From contig NZ_BMQW01000002.1 in the NCBI RefSeq assembly GCF_014648315.1, forward strand, positions 124,001 through 188,000: 64,000 bases of DNA, in the 5' to 3' direction. Positions within the stretch are counted from its first letter, which is position 1; each line of letters begins with the position of its first letter. The notes beneath the pieces were generated by a model. The model ran no database searches. It was given only the letters and a program-made list of their open reading frames with translations, and was not told where the DNA came from. The translations under genes and the position numbers were made by a program. Below, one piece after another: positions 44,423-54,106 of this stretch. Origin of the DNA: Shewanella ulleungensis. Lineage in GTDB: Bacteria; Pseudomonadota; Gammaproteobacteria; Enterobacterales; Shewanellaceae.

Positions 44423-45646
44423 ATGTTTTCAACCAAAACATATGATGTAGCCATCGTCGGCGGTGGTATGGTCGGGCTCGCAACCGCCATTGGATTAGCC
44501 AATGCCGACCTTAATGTGGTGGTGATAGACGCAGGCACAACCCAAGCCGTCAGTGGAGAACCTAAATTACGTGTTAGCGCCATTAATAAAGCCAGCCAAC
44601 AACTGCTGGAAAACCTCGGCGCATGGCAATATCTCGACGACAGCCGCATTAGCCCTTATCAAAAAATGTCAGTGTGGGACAAAGATGGCCTAGGCAAAAT
44701 TGAATTTGATGCCCACAGCATTAGCGAAACCTATTTAGGTTCGATTATCGAAAATGACGCCATCAGTTTCGCACTGACCAAACGCGCCAGTGAAATGGCT
44801 AACCTAACTCATCTCGAAGGCCAGCGCCTCGAACGTGTGGCCTTTGGTGAGCGTGAAGCCTGGCTCACTCTAGCCAATGGCGACAATGTCAGTGCCGCGG
44901 TTGTCGTTGCCGCCGACGGTGCCAACTCATGGGTGCGTCAGCAGTGCAGTATCCCGTTAACATTCTGGGATTACGGCCACCATGCCATTGTTGCCACAGT
45001 GCGCACTGAGTTAGCTCACGATGCCACTGCAAGACAAGCCTTTTTGCCCGGCGGCCCATTAGCCATGTTGCCACTATACGAAGATAACTTATGTTCCATC
45101 GTATGGTCGGTGTCGCCTGAGCAAGCCGAACACCTACAAGCTTTAGATGATGTTGAATTTGGCAAAGCCTTAACTGCAGCTTTAGACGGTAGATTAGGAG
45201 TGTGTAAGGTTGAGAGCGAACGTCAATCTTTCCCGCTGCGTATGCGTTATGCGCGTCATTTTGCCCGCCACCGTTTGGTGCTAGCAGGCGACGCCGCTCA
45301 TACTATTCATCCGTTAGCTGGCCAAGGGGTTAACCTAGGCTTTTTAGACGCAGCCAGTATCATCGACACCTTTACCGAACTACACCAGCAAGGTAAAGAT
45401 TTAGGCGAGTATAGCCACTTACGCGCTCTAGAACGCTGGCGAAAAGCCGATGCGATGGAGATGATTGCTACCATGGAAGGCTTCAAAAGACTGTTTGCCG
45501 GTAGCAATCCAGTTAAAAAAGCCATTCGTGATATCGGTTTAACTCTAGTCGATAATGTCGCTGGGCTGAAAACAGTGTTCATCAAACAGGCTATGGGCAA
45601 CAAAATGACATTACCTAAACTTTGCCGCGAGTCAATTTCATCTTAG
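44423..45646 (+). CDS. ubiI: 2-Octaprenylphenol hydroxylase (UbiI-type)
   Basis: A 407-residue FAD monooxygenase that follows ubiH after 24 bases and hydroxylates C5 of the ubiquinone ring. Landmarks are YDVAIVGGGMVGLATAIGLA, VAADGANSWVRQQCSIP and AGDAAHTIHPLAGQGVNLGFLD. The ATG at 44423 is preferred over an in-frame TTG six bases earlier because it has AAGGTAAGGA upstream. The assignment against UbiF or VisC-type paralogues is by context and similarity. Confidence 0.9.
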   Translation: MFSTKTYDVAIVGGGMVGLATAIGLANADLNVVVIDAGTTQAVSGEPKLRVSAINKASQQLLENLGAWQYLDDSRISPYQKMSVWDKDGLGKIEFDAHSISETYLGSIIENDAISFALTKRASEMANLTHLEGQRLERVAFGEREAWLTLANGDNVSAAVVVAADGANSWVRQQCSIPLTFWDYGHHAIVATVRTELAHDATARQAFLPGGPLAMLPLYEDNLCSIVWSVSPEQAEHLQALDDVEFGKALTAALDGRLGVCKVESERQSFPLRMRYARHFARHRLVLAGDAAHTIHPLAGQGVNLGFLDAASIIDTFTELHQQGKDLGEYSHLRALERWRKADAMEMIATMEGFKRLFAGSNPVKKAIRDIGLTLVDNVAGLKTVFIKQAMGNKMTLPKLCRESISS

Positions 45647-45734
45647 CTAATGTAGAAAGTTGTTTAATATCAGGCAATACAGCCAAACCAGTCATTTTAT
45701 TGTAAAAAGTTATGTAAAAAAATTACAGTAATGG

Positions 45735-45768
45735 ATTAGTTAAACTAATGCGATAAACCTCGGATTAG
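45735..45768. promoter_or_regulatory. GcvA-like sites upstream of gcvT
   Basis: An inverted repeat ATTAG-TTAAA-CTAAT (45735-45749) and a further ATTAG (45764-45768) lie about 100-130 bases before gcvT. CTAAT is the known core of GcvA sites upstream of gcvTHP. A TATAAT follows at 45803-45808. I saw no glycine riboswitch. Confidence 0.45.
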
Positions 45769-45865
45769 AAAATTTTTTTGTATACAAAACAGGTCTGCGG
45801 AGTATAATTTTGACCGCATTTTATCAAAGACCTACATAAGAAAGGCCTCAAAAAAAGGGATAATA

Positions 45866-46960
45866 ATGGCTAGCAAAACTGTACTTTTTAACAAGCATTT
45901 AGAATCGAAAGCCAAAATGGTTGATTTTCATGGTTGGGAAATGCCGATTAACTACGGCTCTCAAATCGAAGAACACCATGCAGTGCGTCAAGATGCAGGC
46001 ATGTTCGACGTATCGCACATGACAGTGGTTGACGTAACCGGCAGCGAAGCTTGTGCCTTTTTACGTAAGTTACTTGCTAACGATGTTGCTAAACTTACCG
46101 TAGCTGGCAAAGCCCTTTACGGCGGTATGCTAGACGAAAGCGCTGGCATCATCGACGACCTCATTACCTATTATCTCACCGATACTCATTACCGTGTCGT
46201 GGTTAACTCAGCCACACGCGACAAAGACTTAGCCTGGATCAACAAGCAAGCCGCCGCATTTGATGTTGTGGTTACCGAGCGTCCAGAACTGGCCATGATC
46301 GCCGTACAGGGCCCTAATGCTAAAGCTAAAGCCGCTCAAGTATTCAGCGCCGATCAAAACGCAGCCGTAGACGGCATGAAGCCATTTTTTGGCGTGCAGT
46401 CTGGCAGCTTATTTATTGCCACAACGGGTTACACCGGCGAAGCGGGCTACGAAATCATTGTTCCAGAAGCCGAAGCAGAAGCCTTATGGCAAGCATTATT
46501 AGACACAGGCGTTAAGCCATGTGGCCTAGGCGCACGCGATACTCTACGTCTAGAAGCTGGCATGAACTTATACGGCCAAGACATGGACGAGTCAATCAAT
46601 CCACTAGCCGCTAACATGGGCTGGACTGTAGCGTGGGAGCCAAGCGATCGTGACTTTATTGGCCGCGATGCACTAACTGCCATTAAAGCTGCTGGCACCG
46701 AAAAATTAGTCGGTTTAGTCATGGAAGAAAAGGGCGTTTTACGCCATGATATGGCTGTGTTCTTTACCGACGCAGACGGTGTAGAGCACCAAGGTGTGAT
46801 CACCAGCGGTTCGTTTTCGCCAACGTTAGGTTATTCTATCGCAATGGCCCGTGTACCCAACGGTATTGGCGCTACTGCCGAAGTTGAAATGCGTAAAAAG
46901 CGCGTCACAGTAAACGTGATTGCACCAAGCTTTGTGCGCAACGGTAAACAAGCCTTTTAA
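45866..46960 (+). CDS. gcvT: Aminomethyltransferase (glycine cleavage T protein)
   Basis: A 364-residue T protein that moves the aminomethyl carbon to tetrahydrofolate. Landmarks are [52 protein letters not shown], the [16 protein letters not shown] folate region and [19 protein letters not shown]. Length is normal. It is first of the gcvT-gcvH-gcvP cluster, and gcvH follows after 142 bases. Confidence 0.96.
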   Translation: MASKTVLFNKHLESKAKMVDFHGWEMPINYGSQIEEHHAVRQDAGMFDVSHMTVVDVTGSEACAFLRKLLANDVAKLTVAGKALYGGMLDESAGIIDDLITYYLTDTHYRVVVNSATRDKDLAWINKQAAAFDVVVTERPELAMIAVQGPNAKAKAAQVFSADQNAAVDGMKPFFGVQSGSLFIATTGYTGEAGYEIIVPEAEAEALWQALLDTGVKPCGLGARDTLRLEAGMNLYGQDMDESINPLAANMGWTVAWEPSDRDFIGRDALTAIKAAGTEKLVGLVMEEKGVLRHDMAVFFTDADGVEHQGVITSGSFSPTLGYSIAMARVPNGIGATAEVEMRKKRVTVNVIAPSFVRNGKQAF

Positions 46961-47102
46961 GTGTAAGTAAACTACAGCTGCGCTAGGATGTTAGGGTGTA
47001 TTGGGCATCATCAACAGCACAGCATTCACTCAAATCGAGTTGTGGTTTACCCAAAAAATTTATTGATTAAGCACTAGAACATTAGACAAAGGAACAACAA
47101 CA

Positions 47103-47492
47103 ATGAGCACTATCCCAGCAGACTTGAAATATGCATCTTCACACGAATGGATCCGTCAAGAAGCAGACGGTAGCTACACAGTAGGTATCACAGAGCATGC
47201 TCAAGAGCTTCTAGGCGACATGGTATTCGTAGAATTACCAGAAGTAGGCGACACCGTTACTGCTGGTGAAGACTGTGCAGTAGCTGAGTCAGTTAAAGCC
47301 GCGTCAGACATTTACGCACCTCTTTCTGGCGAAGTCATTGCCGTAAACGAAGCGTTAGAAGACTCGCCAGAGTTAGTGAACAGCGACGCATTTGGCGACG
47401 GTTGGTTCTTCCGTGTTATGCCATCTGATGAGTCAGAAATTGATTCATTACTAGATGCAGACGGTTATCAAGAAGTGATTGACGAAGAATAA
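47103..47492 (+). CDS. gcvH: Glycine cleavage H protein
   Basis: The 129-residue lipoyl carrier of the glycine cleavage system. The lipoyl lysine is K65 in [15 protein letters not shown], and SSHEWIR and [13 protein letters not shown] are the usual conserved parts. It shuttles the aminomethyl group between the P, T and L proteins. A near-perfect hairpin follows its stop, yet gcvP comes 230 bases downstream, so partial termination between gcvH and gcvP is possible. Confidence 0.97.
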   Translation: MSTIPADLKYASSHEWIRQEADGSYTVGITEHAQELLGDMVFVELPEVGDTVTAGEDCAVAESVKAASDIYAPLSGEVIAVNEALEDSPELVNSDAFGDGWFFRVMPSDESEIDSLLDADGYQEVIDEE

Positions 47493-47505
47493 TCGCCAAC
47501 CACAG

Positions 47506-47528
47506 GAAGCTCCCTAGGGAGCTTCTTT
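47506..47528 (+). terminator. Hairpin after gcvH
   Basis: GAAGCTCCC TA GGGAGCTTC is a perfect 9-bp stem followed by a short T-rich tail (TTTGC). It could reduce rather than stop transcription into gcvP. Confidence 0.6.
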
Positions 47529-47721
47529 GCTATGTAGCTTTAGCATTGCGCTAAATACATCGCCAAATGAAGCGCTATGCTCGAACCTATGGCAGCGATA
47601 AGCCAAGGGCGAGGGCGCAACATTTAAACCCTTAACGGGTTAGTCACGTATTACACGTTTTCACCCTTTTCCAGTTCTGTGCCCTACCGCCTTAACTGGT
47701 CGATTTGGAACAAGGTTTATC

Positions 47722-50610
47722 ATGACCAAGCAAACCCTGACACAACTAGAACAGCACGAACTTTTCCTCACTCGTCATATCGGCCCAAATGCAGAACAAC
47801 AACAAGAAATGTTGAACTTCATTGGCGCAGAATCATTAGACGATTTAACCGCACAAACGGTTCCGGGTAAAATTCGCCTTCCACAAGATCTCACTATTGG
47901 TGATTCATGTGGCGAAGCCGAAGGTATCGCTTATATCCGCGACATAGCAGACAAAAATAAAGTCTTTAAAAGCTATATCGGTATGGGTTACTACGGCGTA
48001 CAAGTGCCAAATGTCATTTTGCGTAACGTATTTGAAAACCCAGGTTGGTACACTGCGTACACACCATACCAGCCTGAGATCGCTCAAGGCCGCCTCGAAG
48101 CGATTTTAAACTTCCAACAAGTGTCGATGGACCTAACCGGTCTTGACCTTGCTTCAGCATCATTACTAGACGAAGCCACCGCAGCTGCAGAAGCTATGGC
48201 ACTTGCTAAGCGTGTGTCTAAAGCTAAAAAAGCCAACACCTTCTTTGTGGCTGACGATGTATTCCCACAAACGCTAGACGTAGTGAAAACCCGTGCAGAA
48301 TGCTTTGGGTTTGATGTTGTCGTTGGCCCAGCCAATGAAGCCGTAAACTACGAATTATTTGGTGCCCTATTTCAATACACCAACCGTTACGGTCAAATTA
48401 CCGATTACACCGAGTTGTTTGCCACACTGCGTGACAACAAAGTGATTGTAACCGTTGCCGCCGACATCATGTCGTTAATGTTGCTTAAATCACCCGGCGC
48501 AATGGGCGCAGACGTGGTATTTGGTAGCGCGCAACGTTTTGGCGTACCAATGGGATACGGCGGACCACACGCGGCATTCTTCGTTGCCCGTGACGAGCAC
48601 AAACGTTCAATGCCTGGCCGTATTATTGGAGTGTCAAAAGACACCCGCGGCAACAGCGCATTACGTATGGCCATGCAAACGCGCGAGCAACATATTCGCC
48701 GCGAAAAAGCCAACTCAAACATTTGTACCGCGCAAATTCTATTAGCCAACATGGCGTCGTTTTATGCGGTATTCCATGGTCCACAAGGCTTAAAAACCAT
48801 AGCATCACGCATTAACCGTTTAGCTGATATTTTAGCGGCAGGTTTACAGGCTAAAGGCCAAACGTTAGTCAACAACACCTGGTTTGACACCATCAGTGTA
48901 AAAGACGCCGATGTAGCCGCCATTAACGCTCGCGCTATTGCTGCAAAAGTTAACTTGCGTATCGACGCCGACGGCATACTCGGTATCAGCCTAGATGAAA
49001 CCACTCTGCGTAAAGATATCGCGGTATTGTTCGACGTCATTTTAGGCGCTGGCCACGGTTTAGATGTTGCCACGCTTGATGCCGACATCGTTGCGAATGG
49101 CAGCCAGTCAATTCCAGAAGCACTAGTACGTCAAGATGCGGTGTTAACTCACCCAACATTTAATCGCTACCAGAGCGAAACCGAGATGATGCGTTACATT
49201 AAGCGTCTCGAAAACAAAGATTTAGCCTTAAACCACTCTATGATTTCGTTAGGTTCATGCACCATGAAACTTAACGCAGCTGTAGAAATGCTACCTGTGA
49301 GCTGGCCAGAATTTGCTAACATGCATCCATTCTGTCCATTAGATCAGGCACAAGGTTACACCCAATTAATCAATGAGCTGTCTGAGTATTTAGTTAACAT
49401 CACTGGCTACGATGAAGTGTGCATCCAGCCAAACTCAGGCGCGCAAGGTGAATACGCAGGCTTGCTTGCCATTAGAAAATACCACGAGTCTCGCGGCGAC
49501 GCGCACCGTGACATTTGCTTAATTCCGCAATCTGCTCACGGTACTAACCCAGCATCGGCACAACTTGCCGGTATGAAAGTGGTTGTAACCGCTTGTGACA
49601 AGCAAGGTAACGTTGATTTAGAAGACTTACGCGCTAAAGCCTCTGAGTTAGCCGACAGCTTATCGTGCATCATGATCACCTACCCATCGACTCACGGTGT
49701 GTACGAAGAATCAATCCGCGAAGTATGCGAAATCGTCCATCAATATGGCGGCCAAGTTTACCTAGACGGCGCGAACATGAACGCACAGGTTGGGGTAACA
49801 TCCCCAGGCTTTATCGGCGCAGACGTATCGCACTTAAACTTGCACAAAACCTTTGCTATCCCGCATGGCGGCGGTGGTCCAGGTATGGGTCCAATTGGTG
49901 TTAAAAAGCACCTTGCGCCATTTGTGGCAGGTCACGTAGTGGTTAAGCCAGGCCGCGAAAGCGACCATAACGGCGCGGTATCTGCTGCACCTTACGGTAG
50001 CGCCAGCATCCTGCCAATCAGCTGGATGTACATCAAGCTGTTAGGCACTAAAGGCATTAAGCAGTCAACTCAAACGGCATTGTTAAACGCTAACTACATC
50101 ATGAAAAAGCTATCAACACATTATCCTGTGTTGTTCACCGGCCGTAACGACCGTGTCGCGCATGAATGTATTATCGATTTACGCCCATTAAAAGAAACTT
50201 CGGGCGTGACCGAAATGGACATCGCTAAGCGTCTAAACGACTACGGTTTCCACTCACCAACCATGAGTTTCCCAGTAGCGGGTACCTTGATGATTGAGCC
50301 AACTGAATCTGAGTCTAAGGTTGAGTTAGATCGTTTCATCGAAGCGATGATTTCTATTCGCGGCGAAATAGCCAAGGTAGAAGCAGGCGAGTGGCCACAA
50401 GACAACAACCCACTTCACAATGCACCGCATACGCTAGCAGACATTATGGACACCGAGTTTGACTCACGCCCATACAGCCGCGAAGTAGCCGTGTTCCCAA
50501 CGGCAGCGGTTAAAGCAAATAAGTTTTGGCCAACCGTGAATCGTATTGATGATGTTTATGGCGACAGAAACTTGATGTGTTCGTGCGTCCCTCTATCAGA
50601 CTACGAGTAA
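47722..50610 (+). CDS. gcvP: Glycine dehydrogenase (decarboxylating), P protein
   Basis: A 962-residue homodimeric-type P protein that decarboxylates glycine and loads the aminomethyl group on GcvH. It begins with [19 protein letters not shown]; the PLP lysine lies in [21 protein letters not shown] in the C-terminal half (about 710). The N- and C-terminal halves are fused, as in most gammaproteobacteria. The ATG has AAGG at six bases. A long hairpin follows the stop. Confidence 0.97.
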   Translation: MTKQTLTQLEQHELFLTRHIGPNAEQQQEMLNFIGAESLDDLTAQTVPGKIRLPQDLTIGDSCGEAEGIAYIRDIADKNKVFKSYIGMGYYGVQVPNVILRNVFENPGWYTAYTPYQPEIAQGRLEAILNFQQVSMDLTGLDLASASLLDEATAAAEAMALAKRVSKAKKANTFFVADDVFPQTLDVVKTRAECFGFDVVVGPANEAVNYELFGALFQYTNRYGQITDYTELFATLRDNKVIVTVAADIMSLMLLKSPGAMGADVVFGSAQRFGVPMGYGGPHAAFFVARDEHKRSMPGRIIGVSKDTRGNSALRMAMQTREQHIRREKANSNICTAQILLANMASFYAVFHGPQGLKTIASRINRLADILAAGLQAKGQTLVNNTWFDTISVKDADVAAINARAIAAKVNLRIDADGILGISLDETTLRKDIAVLFDVILGAGHGLDVATLDADIVANGSQSIPEALVRQDAVLTHPTFNRYQSETEMMRYIKRLENKDLALNHSMISLGSCTMKLNAAVEMLPVSWPEFANMHPFCPLDQAQGYTQLINELSEYLVNITGYDEVCIQPNSGAQGEYAGLLAIRKYHESRGDAHRDICLIPQSAHGTNPASAQLAGMKVVVTACDKQGNVDLEDLRAKASELADSLSCIMITYPSTHGVYEESIREVCEIVHQYGGQVYLDGANMNAQVGVTSPGFIGADVSHLNLHKTFAIPHGGGGPGMGPIGVKKHLAPFVAGHVVVKPGRESDHNGAVSAAPYGSASILPISWMYIKLLGTKGIKQSTQTALLNANYIMKKLSTHYPVLFTGRNDRVAHECIIDLRPLKETSGVTEMDIAKRLNDYGFHSPTMSFPVAGTLMIEPTESESKVELDRFIEAMISIRGEIAKVEAGEWPQDNNPLHNAPHTLADIMDTEFDSRPYSREVAVFPTAAVKANKFWPTVNRIDDVYGDRNLMCSCVPLSDYE

Positions 50611-50640
50611 ATAGCTACTTAACCTCAGTAATACTGCATC

Positions 50641-50705
50641 AGCCGCTACTTTTCGCTACTCATTGACAACAGTCAACTCCGTGGCGAAAAGCAGCGGCTT
50701 TTTTG
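50641..50705 (+). terminator. Terminator after gcvP
   Basis: AGCCGCT (50641-50647) pairs with AGCGGCT (50693-50699), and the inner TTTTCGC pairs with GCGAAAA, giving a long stem followed by T6. A degenerate copy of its right half (CAGTCAACTCC-GCGGCGAAAA) recurs near 50785. Confidence 0.75.
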
Positions 50706-50854
50706 TCTTACTTTCGGCAGTAACGCTATTTCGGCTTCAGCTGAGAGTTTTCGCATAGTTCGAAATAAGGAGTTTGACACCAGTCAACTCCGCGGCGAAA
50801 ACCTCAAACTTCATTGTCTTATCATCGCCAGCGACGCAATTATGGTGGTAGTTG

Positions 50855-51764
50855 GCTTCAATTGAAGTTCTAGTATTTAAAAGCGACCGCAAGGTCGCTT
50901 TTTTGTTTCTGTCATTCCAGTAAACCCTAAACACACGTCTTTCCGGCAACGCTTTTTAGCCGGAATCCAGGTGTTTGCTTGTTGCTTTTATGGCCTGCGG
51001 CCACTAACATCGTGGCGCTTTGTCCACACCAGACCAATAGGAAGCTTCAATTGAAATTCTAGTATTTAAAAGCGACCGCAAGGTCGCTTTTTTGTTTCTG
51101 TCATTCCAGTAAACCCTAAACACACGTCTTTCCGGCAACGCTTTTTAGCCGGAATCCAGGTGTTTGCTTGTTGCTTTTATGGCCTGCGGCCACTAACGTC
51201 GTGGCGCTTTGTCCACACCAGGCCAATAGGAAGCTTCAATTGAAGTTCTAGTATTTAAAAGCGACCGCAAGGTCGCTTTTTTTGTTTCTGTCATTCCAGT
51301 AAACTCTAAACACACGTCTTTCCGGCAACGCTTTTTAGCCGGAATCCAGGTGTTTGCTTGTTGCTTTTATGGCCTGCGGCCACTAACGTCGTGGCGTTTT
51401 GTTCACACCAGACCAATAGGAAGCTTCAATTGAAGTTTTTGAATTTAAAAGCGAACCGATTGGTTTGCTTTTTGTGCCTGTCATTCCAGTAAACCCTAAA
51501 CACACGTCTTTCCGGCAACGCTTTTTAGCCGGAATCCAGGTGTTTGCTTGTTGCTTTTATGGCCTGCGGCCACTAACGTCGTGGCGCTTTGTCCACACCA
51601 GGCCAATAGGAAGCTTCAATTGAAGTTTTAGTATTTAAAAGCGACCGCGAGGTCGCTTTTTTGTTCTTGTCACACCAAAAGAGCCCTAAATACACCTTAT
51701 AGCGGTAATGTTTGTATTTACGTCTTTCCGGCAATGCTTTTTAGCCGGAATCCAGGTGTTTGCT
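50855..51764. repeat. Tandem array of a ~190-bp intergenic repeat
   Basis: Four head-to-tail copies begin near 50855, 51044, 51233 and 51423, with a truncated fifth from 51613 and a last fragment at 51719-51764. Each full unit holds a hairpin (AAAAGCGACC-GCAA-GGTCGCTTTTTT), then TTCCGGC pairing with GCCGGAA, then ATGGCCTGCGGCCAC. Spacing between copies is 189-190 bases. In copy four the first hairpin is altered on both arms (GCGAACC...GGTTTGC) yet still pairs. Other copies differ by a few bases. No gene is visible in the array. It is not a CRISPR, as unit length is far too long. Confidence 0.92.
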
Positions 51765-51781
51765 TATGCTTTCTGATAAGT

Positions 51782-51977
51782 AACCTGAGCTCGGGATAAT
51801 AAATGCCTTTCAAACAGTCCTTTGCCCTGTTCACTGCGTTGAATCGACTTACAATAGGCTAGCTATTGACGCGTCAATTCGCCTTCTTAGCAGAACAAAT
51901 GACAAGCTTGAAAGTGAGAATTGGTAACATGTTGATTTTAAATAGTATAAGCTCATCCCTTATCCCGAGCTCAGGTT
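51782..51977. mobile_element. MITE-like element with 18-bp terminal inverted repeats
   Basis: A 196-bp element between perfect 18-bp inverted repeats (AACCTGAGCTCGGGATAA at 51782-51799 and its complement at 51960-51977), with AAGT on both outer flanks, a 4-bp target duplication. It carries no open frame of note. It differs from the MITE at 22.7 kb in ends and duplication size, so the two were moved by different transposases. Confidence 0.82.
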
Positions 51978-52055
51978 AAGTAGGTTTCGTTCAACATATT
52001 AAATTTATGGGGATCCCTCAGACTCTAATCCTCTTCCTCTTGCCCCATTTATTTA

Positions 52056-52082
52056 GGGTGTAACACAATTTGCATTACACCC
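52056..52082 (-). terminator. Hairpin after the beta-barrel gene
   Basis: GGGTGTAA (52056-52063) pairs with TTACACCC (52075-52082). It lies 45 bases after the stop of the minus-strand barrel gene. The U-tract is weak on that strand. Confidence 0.5.
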
Positions 52083-52128
52083 TTTGGGTTATACTTTTAA
52101 GTCGTTAATTTAAGCACTCTACTGATCA

Positions 52129-52704
52129 CTAGAAACGATATTCAACACCGATACTAGCCTGCTTAAAATCTGTTTCTGTGTCGGAACCGTTAGATACATT
52201 ATCTAAGTTAATTTCTGCATCATACCAAGTGTACTCGGCATTAATTAAAAAACGGTCTGTTACCTTAAACGCTGCACCTGCACCAGCAAATACACCTTCA
52301 TCATCTTTATTACCAGAAAACCCGACCACGTCATAATCTGTTGAATACCATAACTGACCACCTTTAGCATAAAGCTCTACTCGATCAGCAATTGGCAATG
52401 TCACTTTTAGGCCAGCGGTATAACCATCTGTTTCTGCGCTAGATAAGTTGTTGCCGTAACGACCAAAATCAATATAGCTACCTTCTAGAGCTATGTAGTT
52501 GTTGAAGCGATAACCGACTAGTCCCTGGAGAACATCATTATCGTCGTCAAAGTCATCTTCGCCATCAACTTTTAGGTAACCATAATTAGCGCCGACATAA
52601 ACGCCATTTTCTGCTACGTCTTTCTTAAAGTCATCAGCGTGAGAAAAAGTACTAAAAGAGGCTAACGAAATAAGTCCAGCTAAAGTAATAATTGTATTTT
52701 TCAT
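52129..52704 (-). CDS. Outer-membrane beta-barrel protein (OmpA-like fold)
   Basis: A 191-residue protein with a signal peptide (cleavage near SHADDF, about 24) and a small eight-stranded beta-barrel, recognisable by alternating aromatic strands such as VYVGANYGYLKV, LQGLVGYRFNNYIALEGSYIDFG and the C-terminal ASIGVEYRF that ends in phenylalanine. Acidic loops (DDFDDDNDV) are present. It resembles the OmpA-like/OmpX-like porin group that often has no transport role. It has a good ribosome-binding site and its own promoter region. No close functional name is justified. Confidence 0.8.
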   Translation of the reverse strand: MKNTIITLAGLISLASFSTFSHADDFKKDVAENGVYVGANYGYLKVDGEDDFDDDNDVLQGLVGYRFNNYIALEGSYIDFGRYGNNLSSAETDGYTAGLKVTLPIADRVELYAKGGQLWYSTDYDVVGFSGNKDDEGVFAGAGAAFKVTDRFLINAEYTWYDAEINLDNVSNGSDTETDFKQASIGVEYRF

Positions 52705-53122
52705 AAGGTACTCCTAGTTAATTACGTAAATACATCTAAATACATTTAACTAGTTACAAAACGGATGCCAACTTTATAAAAGTAACAGAGAGCTGTTTAT
52801 CTGAGTTTGATATTTGTAATTTAATATCAATTGGTTACGTATACTTTTTTGTGAGTAGCTGTGGGAGATGAGTATATACACCCAATGGTACTGCTTGTTT
52901 TTTACCCGCTTAATGAGGTCGTGATAACGTAAAACGGTATATTTTTCTGATTAAATTGTAATATTTTCATATTGAATAATACAATGTTATCAATATGTTA
53001 TGTGTTGCTTTGTGGTTATCTCTTTCGGATAAGATAAACTATATTCGTTACATTGATATTCCATTATTCTTTGCTATGTCTCTAGGTCTGCGGCCACAGT
53101 ACTGGTCAAGCCAAACTGGACA
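52705..53122. other. AT-rich gap before the island
   Basis: These 418 bases contain the promoter region of the barrel gene and otherwise no gene or repeat that I can see, apart from a GTCTGCGGCCAC string near 53085 that recalls the GCCTGCGGCCAC of the tandem repeats. The direct repeat bounding the island starts at 53123. Confidence 0.5.
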
Positions 53123-53330
53123 CTTTCAATTGCAGAGAACAGACTTTGTCGGCGAGTTTTGTGCGCTTTTTGCGTTTGCGGGAAGGAGGGGGTGACAAGT
53201 GAGAGGCATTTTGATAAAACTTGTTTTGCATTCATGGCATTTACTCGTGGTAATTTTTGTTTGGCGATAAATTTGATCACCAAATGCCATGAATGTTCCT
53301 CAGTTTTTAACCTATCTCATTATTTTTATT
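53123..53330 (+). repeat. Left copy of a ~208-bp direct repeat bounding the island
   Basis: Positions 53123-53330 match 58042-58250 with only a few differences, in the same orientation. Inside is a perfect 14-bp inverted repeat (53229-53242 with 53282-53295) around CATTCATGGCATTT. The two copies lie 4.9 kb apart. A G-run differs by one base between them. The short open frames inside are not supported as genes. Confidence 0.9.
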
Positions 53331-53554
53331 CATTCTTTTGTGGGGATTCGTCAGACTCTGACTCCATTTATTACTGTTATATTACTGTTGAATTTTCTCG
53401 TTGAGAAAATTATAAAAGGTGATCGCAACTCAAATAGGAAGGGGTTATGTTGGTACTTCAAAAAATGGGTGGCTATGTATTAGTTGAGCGGTTAGTGCAC
53501 AAAAAGAATATTATCTATCTGTTTTTACTTCTACCCACACCTAAGGAGTCTCAA

Positions 53555-54007
53555 ATGGGGAACTATGCCAACTTTGAACCTGACTTTATCATCAGAACAA
53601 TAGCTTTGATTGAGCAATATGATGAATTCATTACAGATGTAAGATTTGAAGAACAATATAATTACACTTTAATAATTAACTGCTTTCTTGGCTTAGTTGT
53701 CATGCCAAAAGAAAGAATTGTAAATAATATTCCAGCAGAACCTCTTTCTAATCAATTCAAAGTAAAACTTGGATTGGATAATGCCGAACTACATAATTCC
53801 ATAACAGATTTAAAGAAACTAATTCTTCAACTAAGAAATAGTGTTGCTCATTTTAACATTGAAATAATTTCAGCAGATCAACAATTTCAAGTAGACTATC
53901 TACTTTTTAAACACCGTAATAATAGCATTGTAGCCAAAATTCCTGCTAGTGAAATGAAAAAATTCTTAAAAACATACTCTGGCATTTTATTGAATAATAT
54001 TAAATAG
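53555..54007 (+). CDS. HEPN-family protein (pEK499_p136-like)
   Basis: A 150-residue all-helical protein from ATG 53555, which has AAGGAG at six bases; a longer frame upstream lacks support. The HEPN signature R-x4-H appears as RNSVAH (94-99), inside LILQLRNSVAHFNIE. The general shape (NYANFEPDFIIRTIALIEQYD, then INCFLGLVVMPKERI) resembles the HEPN proteins of the pEK499_p136 type. HEPN proteins with R-x4-6-H are often RNases in toxin and defence systems. It lies just inside the left direct repeat, 100 bases before the nuclease pair, and is AT-rich. An RNase function is inference. Confidence 0.72.
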   Translation: MGNYANFEPDFIIRTIALIEQYDEFITDVRFEEQYNYTLIINCFLGLVVMPKERIVNNIPAEPLSNQFKVKLGLDNAELHNSITDLKKLILQLRNSVAHFNIEIISADQQFQVDYLLFKHRNNSIVAKIPASEMKKFLKTYSGILLNNIK

Positions 54008-54106
54008 TTAGATTGTTAATGTATATGTCGTTAGCTATTTATACCTGCAAGGCGGCAAATACCTGTAAAAAAATTATATTTTTATACTTTTATATATGGA
54101 AAACTT

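Noticed and set aside
45660..45865. Glycine riboswitch upstream of gcvT
   Set aside because: I see no conserved glycine-aptamer core; ATTAG/CTAAT repeats suggest GcvA-type control instead.
50855..51764. CRISPR array
   Set aside because: Units are about 190 bp and nearly uniform with no variable spacers, and no cas genes are nearby.
53159..53404. Open frame inside the left 208-bp repeat, similar to one inside the right repeat at 57953-58375
   Set aside because: The peptide similarity follows directly from the DNA repeat, there is a one-base shift in a G-run between copies, and no good ribosome-binding site is seen. Repeats are better explained as non-coding.
53447..53554. N-terminal extension of the HEPN gene
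   Set aside because: A strong AAGGAG precedes the internal ATG at 53555, and the extra 36 residues do not fit the HEPN family start.
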